Assembly (NCBI RefSeq): GCF_000374045.1
Contig: NZ_KB893348.1
Coordinates: forward strand, 295,846-359,845
Source: Segetibacter koreensis DSM 18137
Lineage (GTDB): Bacteria > Bacteroidota > Bacteroidia > Chitinophagales > Chitinophagaceae
Direction: 5' to 3'
DNA length: 64,000 bases
Shown here in pieces: positions 9,084 through 18,282 of this stretch (its first letter is position 1; each line of letters starts with the position of its first letter). The notes beneath the pieces are model-generated. The model had not been told where the DNA came from. It searched no databases and was given only the letters and a program-made list of their open reading frames with translations. The translations under genes and the position numbers were made by a program.

Positions 9084-10505
9084 TCAATCTTTCTTTACTG
9101 GTTGTGCTGAAACGGGATTGCCATAGATGTCAAAATATTTTACTTCGCCATATTTATCAAGGCCTTTGGCAATTTCTTTTGCATTACCTACAATTACAAT
9201 AATCATATGTTCAGGTAAAATATATTTATTGGCCATTGCATGAATATTTGATGAGCTAACAGCTGCAATGTTTTTTAAGTATTCCTGGTAATAGTTCTGC
9301 GGCAGATGGTAACGAGCAATATTTAATGCAAAATTTGCGATCGTTGCCGGATTTTCTAACGAACGTGCAAAGCTTCCTGAAATATAATTTTTCATATTTA
9401 CCACTTCAGTATCGTTTAAAGGCTCTGTGCGAATCTTTTTAAACTCGCTTAAGAATTCTCCAACCGCACTGTCAGTTTTTTCATTTCTTACAGACGCAGT
9501 CGCAGTAAATGCTCCTATAAGTCTGTCACTTTTTATGCTCGAATAGGCTCCGTAAGTAAACCCATGTTTTTCTCTTAGGTTATTAAATAAACGTCCTGTA
9601 GCTCCTCCTCCTAAAATACTGTTCATAACCGAAGAAGGGATAGCTTCGGGAGAACCAGGTTTTAGGGGAATGGGAGTAATAAAAGTTATTAAACTTTGCA
9701 CACTGGCTGGGCGGTCTACAATGCCAATATAGGTTTTAGCCGGAGGCTGAGGCTCCTTATACGTAGCTTTAGGTACTACCCCTTTTTGCCAACTTCCAAA
9801 ATTCTTTTCTGCAAGCACTTTTGCCTGGGCCGGGGTTATATCTCCAACAAAAACAAGGTAGGCAATATTAGGCTTCCAATAAGTTGAGAAGTAATTTTTA
9901 ATGTCTTGAAGCTTTACATTATTTATCGTTTTTTCTGTAGTAATATCCCCATACGGGTGGTCTTTGCCATAGGTGAGCCGGTTAACTACGTTTTCTGAAA
10001 TAGCTTCAGGATCATCTTTTTCTGCCTGTAAATTCGATAACTCCTGCCTGCGGATTTTCTCAAGCTCAGCAGATGGAAGCGAAGGTCTTAGAACAATATC
10101 ACTCATTAAGGAAATTACTTTGCTAAAGTTCTTTTTAAGAGATGCAGCATACACTGAAGTTGGGGCTGTACGAATACTTGCCCCTAAAAAGTCAATTTCT
10201 TCATCCAGCTTTTCTTTGTTCATTGTAGTCGTACCCCGTCTTAATAATTCTCCGGCCATAGAAGTAAGGCCTGCTTTATTTCCTTCAATAATGCCGTCGA
10301 GGTCTATGGTAAGCGAGGCAGAGACCCTTGGAAGCTTATCATTTTCTACCACAAATACTTTAAGTCCATTTTGTAATGTAAAAGTTGAAGGCTCTCCTAT
10401 TTTAACTTCAGGAGCAGGAGAAGGTTTTGGTGGTTTTGACCTGTCTATCTGCGCAGATGATAGTAAAGGCAGCAGGATAAAAATATATAAGCAAAGTTTT
10501 CTCAT
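9084..10505 (-). CDS. M16 family peptidase, inactive partner subunit
   Basis: A 473-residue protein with a signal peptide (LCLYIFILLPLLSSA) and two M16 halves. Where active M16 enzymes have HxxEH, this one reads SMAGE at residues 82-86, so the zinc site is lost. The C-terminal half keeps the Arg/Tyr-bearing LREKHGFTYGAYS stretch that inactive M16B subunits contribute to substrate binding. It starts 32 bp after the active partner gene, the usual layout of heterodimeric M16B proteases. It is predicted to be periplasmic and to clamp peptides for cleavage by the partner. The target peptides are unknown. Confidence 0.9.
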   Translation of the reverse strand: MRKLCLYIFILLPLLSSAQIDRSKPPKPSPAPEVKIGEPSTFTLQNGLKVFVVENDKLPRVSASLTIDLDGIIEGNKAGLTSMAGELLRRGTTTMNKEKLDEEIDFLGASIRTAPTSVYAASLKKNFSKVISLMSDIVLRPSLPSAELEKIRRQELSNLQAEKDDPEAISENVVNRLTYGKDHPYGDITTEKTINNVKLQDIKNYFSTYWKPNIAYLVFVGDITPAQAKVLAEKNFGSWQKGVVPKATYKEPQPPAKTYIGIVDRPASVQSLITFITPIPLKPGSPEAIPSSVMNSILGGGATGRLFNNLREKHGFTYGAYSSIKSDRLIGAFTATASVRNEKTDSAVGEFLSEFKKIRTEPLNDTEVVNMKNYISGSFARSLENPATIANFALNIARYHLPQNYYQEYLKNIAAVSSSNIHAMANKYILPEHMIIVIVGNAKEIAKGLDKYGEVKYFDIYGNPVSAQPVKKD

Positions 10506-10537
10506 TATTGTTTTTTTTGAAATTTCAGGGATAATTA

Positions 10538-11878
10538 TTACTTTGGTGCAGCAGCTGTTTTTGAGCCTTTTGGAACATAATACAGCACAACCCGGTTGTC
10601 TTTATTCAGATACTTTTTTGCTACATCTAAAATATCTTCGCGGGTGACTTTATTGTAGTTATCAATTTGAGTATTGATGAGGTTTGCGTCGCCAAAATAT
10701 ACTTCATAGTTGGCAAGGTTTTCAGCTATACCGGCCATAGTAGCATTTGCACTTACAAAAGCTGTTTGAACCTGGTTTTTTACTTTCTGAAATTCTCTTT
10801 CAGATACCAGTGTTGTCTTTAGATCATCTACAACGCTGTCTATTGCATTTTCGAGTTCTCCGGGTTTTACGCCCATATTAGCTATAGCTAAATTAATAAA
10901 CAGGCCCGCGTCTTCAAGAAAATAAGGAAAAGATGCAGCTTGCAGCGCTATTTGTTTTTCATCTACCAAAGTTTTGTTCATACGGCTTGATGGGCCACCA
11001 GACAAAAGAGTGGATAATAAATTAAACGCATAATATTCGGGACTTGTTTCTTTTGGAGCGCGATAGGCTTCGAAAACAGCAGGTAATTGAATGTTGTCTT
11101 CGATAGTATCCCTTACTTCGCCACCCAATGGCTGTTCAGTAACATCCGGACGGTGAATGGGTTTGGTACCCTTGGGAATTGGCCCAAAATAATTTTCAAT
11201 TTGTTTTTTGGTTTCCTCAATATTTATATCTCCAGCAATGGATAAAACACAATTGTTGGGCACATAATAGGTCTTGTAAAAATCGATAAATTCATTAAGT
11301 TTTGCGGCATTAAGATCCTGCATACTGCCAATCGGCGTCCAATGGTAAGGATGTTGCTTGAACGCCCTCCGGAAAATCTCGTACTGAAATGACATGTACG
11401 GCTGATTATCTATTCGTTGACGTTTTTCTTCCTTTACAACTTCGCGCTGTGTATTTACACCTACCTGTTCAATTTTTGCATGCATCATTCTTTCGCTTTC
11501 CAGCCAAAGACCGAGTTTTAGCTGGTTGCTCGGGAGCAATTCATAATAAAACGTTCTGTCCTGGGTAGTGTTTGCATTATCTGAACCCCCGGCATTGGTT
11601 ACATATTTCATGAACTCACCCCGTTTAATGTTTTCTGAACCTTCAAACAACAGGTGTTCGAAGAAGTGGGCAAAGCCGGTGTGAGCAGTATCCTCATTTT
11701 TAGAACCCACATGGTACAAAGTGGTAACAGCTACGACCGGAACGGTAGAGTCTTTATGAAGAATTACTTTGAGTCCATTAGGCAAAGTGTATTTTTCAAA
11801 TACAATTCTAGGAGCCTGCGCAACTAAACTGCTATTTATAAGTACAGCAGTAATCGCTATTAAAAGCCATTTTTTCAT
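10538..11878 (-). CDS. M16 family zinc metallopeptidase, catalytic subunit
   Basis: A 446-residue protein with a signal peptide (WLLIAITAVLINSSLVA). The inverted zinc motif HFFEH is at residues 71-75, and the third zinc ligand Glu151 lies exactly 76 residues after His75 in VVKEEKRQR, as expected for a working M16 site. The substrate-binding Arg/Tyr pair expected in the C-terminal half is not obvious, consistent with dependence on the inactive partner encoded 32 bp downstream. It is probably periplasmic and digests peptides. It lies 100 bp downstream of miaA, close enough for read-through. Confidence 0.92.
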   Translation of the reverse strand: MKKWLLIAITAVLINSSLVAQAPRIVFEKYTLPNGLKVILHKDSTVPVVAVTTLYHVGSKNEDTAHTGFAHFFEHLLFEGSENIKRGEFMKYVTNAGGSDNANTTQDRTFYYELLPSNQLKLGLWLESERMMHAKIEQVGVNTQREVVKEEKRQRIDNQPYMSFQYEIFRRAFKQHPYHWTPIGSMQDLNAAKLNEFIDFYKTYYVPNNCVLSIAGDINIEETKKQIENYFGPIPKGTKPIHRPDVTEQPLGGEVRDTIEDNIQLPAVFEAYRAPKETSPEYYAFNLLSTLLSGGPSSRMNKTLVDEKQIALQAASFPYFLEDAGLFINLAIANMGVKPGELENAIDSVVDDLKTTLVSEREFQKVKNQVQTAFVSANATMAGIAENLANYEVYFGDANLINTQIDNYNKVTREDILDVAKKYLNKDNRVVLYYVPKGSKTAAAPK

Positions 11879-11978
11879 GAAAGAAAGATTTTTTTATAAT
11901 CCACAAGTTCAGAAAAGAAAAAGTAAAAACAATAGGAGAAATTATTAAAAACGACCTTTTATCTGCGAAAATTACCGT

Positions 11979-12881
11979 TTAACAATTAATTGAGGAAAGA
12001 ACATCTTTTGCAGAAACATTGTGTGGATTATACCAGCTTATAGTGTTATCCTTTTTAAACCAAGTCATTTGTCTTTTTGCGTAATGCCGGGTATTTATTT
12101 TAATTTTTTCTTCGGCTTCTTTTAGAGAACATTGATTGTCAAGATAATCAAACAGTTCCTTGTAGCCAACTGTCTGCAATGCGTTTAAAGATTTGTACTT
12201 ATACAATGCTGAAGCTTCAGCTAACAAGCCTTCTTCCATCATTTTGTCTACCCGGTTATTAATTTGCTCATTTAATTGAGCACGGGGAAGCTCAAGTCCA
12301 ATTTTAATAATATTGAAAGGTCTTTTCTTTTTATCACCTTTTCTAAACGTTGTGACAGATTTTCCTGTTGATATAAATACTTCGAGTGCCCGTATTAGTC
12401 TCTGGGGATTTTGCTGTTCAGCAACCTTCCAAAAGTAAGGGTCCAGTTCAGCTATTTGCTTTTGCAAAAACTCAAGACCCTTTGTCTCATAATCAACTAT
12501 TATTTGTTGCCTTATAAGAGGGTTTATAGCTGGAAACTCATCCATTCCTTCACAAAAAGCTTTTATGTACAAACCCGTCCCGCCAACCATAACAGCAGTT
12601 GTATGATTTTCAAAAATTGTTGCTGCTGCATGTAAGGCATATTGTTCAAATATACCGGCATTTACTTCTTCATGTATATTATGAGAATTGATGAACCAAT
12701 GCCGAACTTCAGCCAATTCTTCTGCAGAAGGTTTGGCTACTCCTATATTCATCTCTTTGTAACACTGGCGTGAATCTGCTGAAATAATTTCTGTTTGTAA
12801 TGCCCTGGCTAACTGTATAGCAAAAGCAGTTTTACCTACAGCAGTAGGCCCACAAATAATTATAATCGTGTGAGAATGCAA
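11979..12881 (-). CDS. miaA: tRNA dimethylallyltransferase
   Basis: A 300-residue enzyme that transfers a dimethylallyl group to N6 of A37 in tRNAs reading UNN codons. It has the P-loop GPTAVGKT (11-18), SADSRQCYKEM, VGGTGLYIKAF and the DKKKRPFN segment seen in MiaA. The start is a TTG at 12881: an in-frame TAA lies a few codons upstream and no ATG precedes the P-loop, so this start is forced. The length is typical. It sits in a minus-strand run downstream of a pRiA4b ORF-3-like gene (58-bp gap) and cca, and just upstream of the M16 pair. Confidence 0.95.
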   Translation of the reverse strand: MHSHTIIIICGPTAVGKTAFAIQLARALQTEIISADSRQCYKEMNIGVAKPSAEELAEVRHWFINSHNIHEEVNAGIFEQYALHAAATIFENHTTAVMVGGTGLYIKAFCEGMDEFPAINPLIRQQIIVDYETKGLEFLQKQIAELDPYFWKVAEQQNPQRLIRALEVFISTGKSVTTFRKGDKKKRPFNIIKIGLELPRAQLNEQINNRVDKMMEEGLLAEASALYKYKSLNALQTVGYKELFDYLDNQCSLKEAEEKIKINTRHYAKRQMTWFKKDNTISWYNPHNVSAKDVLSSINC

Positions 12882-12939
12882 TATTGTAAAGCGGTTTTAA
12901 AAATATTACCCGCAACGAAAATAACAGCAAAAGTTGTTT

Positions 12940-13527
12940 TTAATATTCTTCTTCATTTCCTGCTTCGGCTTCATCTGAAAACGACTCGTCTTCGCTGTCT
13001 TCAGACTCTTCATCGTGATCATTGTCACCTTCGCGGCCAAAGCCTTCTGCTCCTGCACTTAAATCATACTTTTCTTCAATGTCTACAAATTTATCTCCAA
13101 GCAGGCTTTTTGTTCCATATTGTGCGGGTCCAATTCCTTCTGCACGTACTGTAGATGGATAAGTAATTTTAGCATTTTCTTCTTTGCTGACATTTATCAG
13201 CTCGATTAAGAAAGTCCAGCCTTTGGCAAAGTCATAGGTATAAATAAATTTTTGATTAGGGTCTTTTATCTGTGAACCAATGGTTGTTTCAGACATCAGC
13301 AACGGCTCTGCTTTATACTCCTTATCGTATTTCTGTAGCGTTATTTCACGTCCGCGTTGCCAGTTATCATTACTGCGGTAAAAAGTTGCCGCATGTTTGT
13401 TGTCAAACTCATAAGCCTTTAAGACAGCATTGTGAAGGTCTGCAAAGGTTTGTGTATGTTTTATAGCGATATCGCGATATACACTGTCGTCTTCTTCATA
13501 ATATGCGCGAAATTTTAAAACAGCCAT
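12940..13527 (-). CDS. pRiA4b ORF-3-like family protein
   Basis: A 195-residue protein with a PRiA4_ORF3 fold (PF07929) in its first 150 residues. Landmarks are KHTQTFADLHNAVLKAYEFD, HAATFYRSNDNW and FIYTYDFAKGWTFLIELI. The C-terminal 35 residues are almost all Glu/Asp/Ser, an acidic disordered tail. The family was named from a plasmid gene and is also described as a passenger of IS1096-like elements. Here there is no transposase or terminal repeat nearby, and the gene sits between cca and miaA in the same orientation. No biochemical function is established. The context suggests a role linked to tRNA maturation, but that is inference. Confidence 0.85.
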   Translation of the reverse strand: MAVLKFRAYYEEDDSVYRDIAIKHTQTFADLHNAVLKAYEFDNKHAATFYRSNDNWQRGREITLQKYDKEYKAEPLLMSETTIGSQIKDPNQKFIYTYDFAKGWTFLIELINVSKEENAKITYPSTVRAEGIGPAQYGTKSLLGDKFVDIEEKYDLSAGAEGFGREGDNDHDEESEDSEDESFSDEAEAGNEEEY

Positions 13528-13649
13528 TTTTACTAAATCTTTATTTTAATTGTTAAAACCAACAATAGAATGGAAAATAATTGTTACTACTTATAGTAGT
13601 CTGCATCTCAAGTGCAAACTTCTTACCACACTTTTGAAGGGTTATCTCA

Positions 13650-15068
13650 TCAGGTTACAGGCGCAAGGTTTAACTCCTCTCCTTTTTGCAGCATAAAGGT
13701 ATATGCTTCTTCATAACTGTTTCCTATTTTGCCGTCAAGAATTGCTTCACGTATTGCATCTTTTATGATTCCAACATTTCGTCCGGGTGTTAATCCAAAA
13801 GTCTCCATGATTATTTCACCTGTTATAGGCGGCTGCCAATTACGTATTTTATCCTGGGCCTCCACTTCCTGCATACGCTGTTTTACCAGTTCAAAGTTCT
13901 CAAGATATCTTTTAACTTTTGTTTTGTTTTTACTGGTTATATCAGCATTGCAGAGCATCATTAGCGAGTCAATATCGTCTCCTGCATCAAAAAGCAGTCG
14001 CCGGATGGCGCTGTCAGTAATATTTTCTTTTGTAAGGCCGATGGGGCGCAAATGCAATTCGACCATTTTTTGAACAAAACGCATTCTGTCGTTAAGAGGA
14101 AGTTTAAGCTTATTAAATATTTTAGGAACCATTCGGGCTCCTACCACTTCATGACCATGAAAGGTCCAGCCATGTCCTTCTTCAAATCGTTTGGTAGCAG
14201 GCTTTGCAATATCATGCAATAGCGCAGCCCATCGCAGCCAAAGATCTTTGGTATGAATGCTGATATTATCAATTACCTGTAAAGTGTGGTAAAAATTGTC
14301 TTTGTGGCCTTTGCCATCTATATATTCTGCTCCCGCAAGATCTACCATTTGCGGAAAGATTATCTGCAACAAACCGGAAGTAAACAACAAGTTCCAACCG
14401 ATGGAAGGTTTTTTGCTGACCATTATTTTATTCAACTCGTCAGTAATTCTTTCTTGGGAAACAATCCTAATTCTTTCTTTATTGTCCTTAATTGCTTTGA
14501 ACGTTTTTTCTTCAATTTGAAAACCTAATTGTGTGGCAAACCGTATGGCGCGCATCATTCGGAGTGGATCGTCGCTAAATGTTTTTTCAGGCTCTAAAGG
14601 GGTACGAATAATTTTAGCTTCTATATCGTAAAGACCGTTAAACGGGTCGATCAGATCGCCATAATTGTCTTTATTTAAACTTATTGCAAGAGCATTGATT
14701 GTAAAATCACGCCGGTTCTGGTCGTCTTCAATAGAACCAGGTTCAACTTCCGGATTGCGGCTGTCGGAGCGGTAGCTTTCCTTTCTTGTTCCCACAAATT
14801 CAATTTCCAGGTCTTCAAACTTTATTTGAGCCGTTCCAAAATTTTTGAAAAAAGCCACCTGGGGCGCAGGAGAAAAACGGTTAGCAACTTTGTGAGCGAG
14901 GGATATACCATCACCAACGCAAACTATGTCGAGATCTTTGGTAGGTCGGCCGATAATTTTATCGCGAACAAATCCGCCTATGAGAAAAGCAGGCATTTCC
15001 GCTTCGGAAGCGGCAGTACCTATTTTTTTAAGAATAAATTCTTCTTTTTTACTACAATGTATAAACAT
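13650..15068 (-). CDS. cca: CCA tRNA nucleotidyltransferase with HD domain
   Basis: About 472 residues from an ATG at 15068; an in-frame GTG at 15077 would add three residues. The class II nucleotidyltransferase head has [19 protein letters not shown] (Gly-Gly plus the catalytic DLD), followed by the [10 protein letters not shown] motif and [18 protein letters not shown]. An HD domain follows (LLHDIAKP), and the C-terminal part is helical. Together these mark a CCA-adding enzyme that repairs or builds the tRNA 3' end; poly(A) polymerase is an alternative but lacks support here. It is 122 bp upstream of the pRiA4b-like gene in the same run. Confidence 0.93.
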   Translation of the reverse strand: MFIHCSKKEEFILKKIGTAASEAEMPAFLIGGFVRDKIIGRPTKDLDIVCVGDGISLAHKVANRFSPAPQVAFFKNFGTAQIKFEDLEIEFVGTRKESYRSDSRNPEVEPGSIEDDQNRRDFTINALAISLNKDNYGDLIDPFNGLYDIEAKIIRTPLEPEKTFSDDPLRMMRAIRFATQLGFQIEEKTFKAIKDNKERIRIVSQERITDELNKIMVSKKPSIGWNLLFTSGLLQIIFPQMVDLAGAEYIDGKGHKDNFYHTLQVIDNISIHTKDLWLRWAALLHDIAKPATKRFEEGHGWTFHGHEVVGARMVPKIFNKLKLPLNDRMRFVQKMVELHLRPIGLTKENITDSAIRRLLFDAGDDIDSLMMLCNADITSKNKTKVKRYLENFELVKQRMQEVEAQDKIRNWQPPITGEIIMETFGLTPGRNVGIIKDAIREAILDGKIGNSYEEAYTFMLQKGEELNLAPVT

Positions 15069-15173
15069 GATCGCCACAAAGATAAAACCTAATCATTGTG
15101 ATAAATCTTATATCATTACTATAAAAAAGGTTGTGGAAAGCTGCTTTCTACAATAAAGCTGTAAAATCTTCGA

Positions 15174-15377
15174 CTATTCAAACTCGAGTTCATTGCAGAA
15201 ATATTCCCAGTTAAAATCATATCTAAGTAAGGAACTGTCTGAATCTGAACTGTCAGTGTAAAATGATGTATTTGGTAAAATAGCATCATTCTTAATGATT
15301 TCTGGTCCAAAAGCGTAAAGGAGATGTGAATAAGCAGGCTGACTGTTACTCGAAATTGGTAGTTGATTCTGGCTCAT
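15174..15377 (-). CDS. Small hypothetical protein
   Basis: A 67-codon frame from an ATG at 15377 (an in-frame TTG at 15407 would extend it by ten). The peptide is polar, has no signal peptide or membrane segment, and ends in an aromatic and acidic tail (WEYFCNELEFE). It fills the gap between tsaC and cca on the same strand. I do not recognise a family. A competing overlapping frame exists at 15119-15310, so this call is tentative. Confidence 0.35.
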   Translation of the reverse strand: MSQNQLPISSNSQPAYSHLLYAFGPEIIKNDAILPNTSFYTDSSDSDSSLLRYDFNWEYFCNELEFE

Positions 15378-15468
15378 AAAATATGGGGGTTTATTAAATA
15401 AAGACAATTATTCTGCCATAACAACGCAACTGACATTAAAAATATAGAATGTTATAAGTTTCTAATAT

Positions 15469-16038
15469 TTAAGGCCTGATTGTAAAAACTTCACCATTTT
15501 TCCACTTAATGATAGATGAAGGTGAATGAATGTTTTTGAAATCTTGTGCAAAAGAAACTACATAATCTACCGCATTTTTTACTTCTGTCGAGATGCTTTG
15601 AAAATTTTGGGGAGAAGGTTGCCCATGCAAATTAGCAGAAGTAGATACAATTGGTTTTTTATATCTTTTTATCAAATGCCTGCAAAAATCTTCTTTTACA
15701 ATCCTGATACCTATGCTGCCGTCTTCATTTAAAACGTCGTCTGCCACGTTTAATCCGTGTTCATAAATGACCGTTGTTGGTTTAGTTGTGTTTTCAAGGA
15801 AATTAAATACTTCCGGATCCGGGGCTGCTACATACTGCAATACATCCCTTTCCGATGCAAGCAAAACAATTAATCCTTTGTTTGCAGGTTTTCCTTTTAT
15901 CTGTATCAATTTTTTTACAGCACTACTATTAGTAGCATCACAACCCAAGCCCCAAATGGTATCAGTGGGATAAAGTATGACACCTCCTTTTTGTAATACA
16001 TCAAGGCAGTGTTCTATATCGTAATTAAAGTCAGTCAT
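15469..16038 (-). CDS. tsaC: L-threonylcarbamoyladenylate synthase (Sua5/YrdC/YwlC family)
   Basis: A 189-residue single-domain YrdC protein. It makes threonylcarbamoyl-AMP, the first step of t6A37 modification in ANN-decoding tRNAs. Visible motifs are GGVILYPTDTIWGLGCDA, the KGKPANKGLIVLL loop and KKPIVSTSANLHG near the end. It lacks the extra C-terminal Sua5 domain and so is of the shorter TsaC type. Its ATG overlaps the stop codon of the upstream glycosyltransferase by one base (TAATG), so the two are probably translated from one transcript. Confidence 0.92.
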   Translation of the reverse strand: MTDFNYDIEHCLDVLQKGGVILYPTDTIWGLGCDATNSSAVKKLIQIKGKPANKGLIVLLASERDVLQYVAAPDPEVFNFLENTTKPTTVIYEHGLNVADDVLNEDGSIGIRIVKEDFCRHLIKRYKKPIVSTSANLHGQPSPQNFQSISTEVKNAVDYVVSFAQDFKNIHSPSSIIKWKNGEVFTIRP

Positions 16039-17189
16039 TACATGCGAAGGTATACCTCCATTACTTCAGCAGCACATTTTTGAGCTGTAAAATTTTGAGC
16101 GTGTTTCCAACCCTTTTCTTGCATTTCTTTTACTAAAGTAGTGTTTGTAGCTAATTGCAGCATGCCTTCGGCAATTTGTGAGGGAGAATGAGGGTCTACA
16201 TAATAAGCAGCATCTCCTCCGGTTTCAGGAAGACAAGAAATATTGGAAGTAATTACTGGTACCCGACTCCACAATGCTTCCAAAACAGGAAGACCAAAAC
16301 CTTCAAAAACAGAAGGATAAATAAGTCCTGAAGAAAGTTGGTATATAGCAGGAAAGTCTGTCGACGACTGAAAGTTGACAGAAATTTTTGCCTGGTCGGT
16401 TTCAGATAAAAAAAGCACTTTTTTGTCAATTTCGTATTTACGTAAATATTCCTTTACTTTTTGTTTATACGCTCCCCCGCTACCTATTACCACTAGCGGA
16501 ATTTCCAATTTTCCTTTCAACTCATGTAAAGCTTTACAAATATTTAGTAGATTTTTTCTTTCTATCATAGAGCCTACATACAAAAAGAAGCAATCAGGCA
16601 ATTCGTAGATTTCTTTTATTCTAAGCTTATCCATTTCTGAAATGGTCTTAGCAAAACGGGGTTCACAGCTTTGATAACATACAGTTATTTTATATTCAGG
16701 TATCTTATATAGGTCTATAATATCCTCTTTGGTTTGTTGGCTGATAGCAATAATTTGATCAGCATTCCTACACGCATATTTAAATTTTTGCCTGTAAATC
16801 TGCACATCCAACCAATTATATTGCTGAGGATACCGCTCGAAAATAAGATCATGTATAGTAACAACCGAACGAACTGATGTATTTTGAATTCGAAAAGGTA
16901 TTTCGTTGCTCAATCCATGGTATATATCGATACCTCTTTTTTTAAGATCTTTTTTCACCCAACTGCTTCTCCAAGCAGATTTAAATTTTTTTGAAAGAAA
17001 ATCGCCGGGAGTAATATTTTCAACATTTTTAAACCTTTCAGTTGCAAACCGATTCGTCACTTTGGGAGCACACAGATAGTAATCTTCACTACTATAAAAA
17101 CTAGCCAGCGACGAAATAAGGGTTCGGCTATAGTGCCCTAAACCGGTAGCATTTTGATAAGCTCTTTTTGCATCGAAAGCTATTTTCAT
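16038..17189 (-). CDS. Glycosyltransferase family 4 (GT-B) protein
   Basis: A 383-residue GT-B enzyme. The N-terminal half starts with the donor/acceptor glycine loop (AYQNATGLGHYSRTL). The C-terminal half has the retaining GT4 signature: YVGSMIERKNLLNICKAL, then the PSVFEGFGLPVLEALW EX7E motif, then PVITSNISCLPETGGDAA. It has no signal peptide and probably works at the inner face of the membrane in polysaccharide or glycan building. It heads the minus-strand run and overlaps tsaC by one base, although no functional link is apparent. Donor and acceptor sugars are unknown. Confidence 0.9.
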   Translation of the reverse strand: MKIAFDAKRAYQNATGLGHYSRTLISSLASFYSSEDYYLCAPKVTNRFATERFKNVENITPGDFLSKKFKSAWRSSWVKKDLKKRGIDIYHGLSNEIPFRIQNTSVRSVVTIHDLIFERYPQQYNWLDVQIYRQKFKYACRNADQIIAISQQTKEDIIDLYKIPEYKITVCYQSCEPRFAKTISEMDKLRIKEIYELPDCFFLYVGSMIERKNLLNICKALHELKGKLEIPLVVIGSGGAYKQKVKEYLRKYEIDKKVLFLSETDQAKISVNFQSSTDFPAIYQLSSGLIYPSVFEGFGLPVLEALWSRVPVITSNISCLPETGGDAAYYVDPHSPSQIAEGMLQLATNTTLVKEMQEKGWKHAQNFTAQKCAAEVMEVYLRM

Positions 17190-17411
17190 ATTGTGTGACG
17201 TGTATTTATAGAATTCTTAGAACTGAAATTGTAAGATCTATGAGAAAAGAACTTTTATTGAAAAAAACGGAATTATTTTATTTTTTCTATTTTTAAATCC
17301 ATCAAAGTTTTTCCTCCTACTTCTTAAAATCCTTCCAAATCCAGCTTATCGCCTTCGATTGCAAACATAGAATAAAATGCATTTTGTATGTTTGATGCAT
17401 TATTATTTGAT

Positions 17412-18065
17412 ATGATTAGAAAATGTATCTGTACCCTATTTACAGTAATTATATTTACAAAAGCCTTTTCTCAAAGCCGTTCTTTATATGATACCAATGT
17501 TGCTAGGTTCGACTTTTTAAATAACAAACTCTTTGTTCCGCTACAATTGGAAGATACTAGCGGTCATATTTTCAATACCGCGGCTCTTATTGGCAAAACT
17601 ATTTATGTTGATTTCTGGTTTACTTCTTGTCCTCCCTGCCTCAGAGAAATTCCTTACTCGACGTCTCTTCAAAAGTTTTTTGCAACCGATACCAACATTG
17701 TGTTTCTTAATATTTGTATAGATAATAAAGAACGAAAGCAAGCCTGGAAGCAAATGGTACACGTTAAAAAAATGCAAGGAATACACTTGTTTTATGCACG
17801 TAACCAACCTCAGAAAATTAGCTTGCTAAAAGAATATTATATTACTTTTCCGACTTACCTTTTGGTCAATAAAGAAATGCGAATTATTGGCTACGACGCG
17901 CCAAGACCATCTGAAGAAGGTTGGGCACACTGGGCAATAGTACGGGCAGAAGATGGCGTCCTGTTGTCTGAATCATATTCAGAAATAATAAATCATTCAA
18001 AAGCATACAAGGATTTTTTAAATAAAAGCGGGCCTGAAATTTTTTCTTTACGAAACGGTAGATAA
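17412..18065 (+). CDS. TlpA-like thioredoxin-fold protein, exported
   Basis: About 217 residues from an ATG at 17412, chosen because the signal peptide then begins cleanly (MIRKCICTLFTVIIFTKAFSQ); an upstream in-frame ATG at 17388 adds eight residues. The thioredoxin fold is marked by IYVDFWFTSCPPCLREI with redox cysteines 73 and 76, and by the cis-proline region YYITFPTYLLVN. This is the TlpA/ResA type, which reduces disulfides of apocytochromes or other periplasmic proteins. It stands alone, divergent from the glycosyltransferase run, so its client is unknown. Confidence 0.85.
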   Translation: MIRKCICTLFTVIIFTKAFSQSRSLYDTNVARFDFLNNKLFVPLQLEDTSGHIFNTAALIGKTIYVDFWFTSCPPCLREIPYSTSLQKFFATDTNIVFLNICIDNKERKQAWKQMVHVKKMQGIHLFYARNQPQKISLLKEYYITFPTYLLVNKEMRIIGYDAPRPSEEGWAHWAIVRAEDGVLLSESYSEIINHSKAYKDFLNKSGPEIFSLRNGR

Positions 18066-18227
18066 TTTCCGTCGTCTCATTTTTGCTATTAACCCGGTTA
18101 CAATTTTTTTTGACCTTTCACAATTCATAAATGCATTATTACCATTCATCCTGCTGATTTATCGTTTCATATGTTTTCATCTTGTTCTCTCTAAGCTCTG
18201 TAGGTAATTTTATTCTTGTAGAAACAA

Positions 18228-18278
18228 ACCAAAACTGACTAACAAACCAAAACTAACTGTCAACGACCAAAACTAACT
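18228..18278. repeat. Three direct repeats of a 13-bp unit
   Basis: The unit ACCAAAACTAACT (first copy with G in place of one A) occurs at 18228-18240, 18246-18258 and 18266-18278, with start-to-start spacings of 18 and 20 bp. The array ends five bases before the ATG of the NmrA-like fragment. It could be an old operator of that gene; the copy number and spacing are too low for an origin or CRISPR. Confidence 0.75.
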
Positions 18279-18282
18279 GGTT

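Noticed and set aside
9973..10647. A 224-codon plus-strand frame over the M16 genes
   Set aside because: It mirrors both minus-strand M16 genes, whose families and catalytic spacing are clear, and it crosses their boundary.
12940..13527. pRiA4b ORF-3-like gene as evidence of a plasmid or insertion element
   Set aside because: There is no transposase, terminal repeat or target duplication, and it sits between housekeeping tRNA genes in the same orientation.
18228..18278. Three repeats as a CRISPR array or replication iterons
   Set aside because: Units are 13 bp, spacers only 5-7 bp and there are just three copies, with no cas or rep gene.
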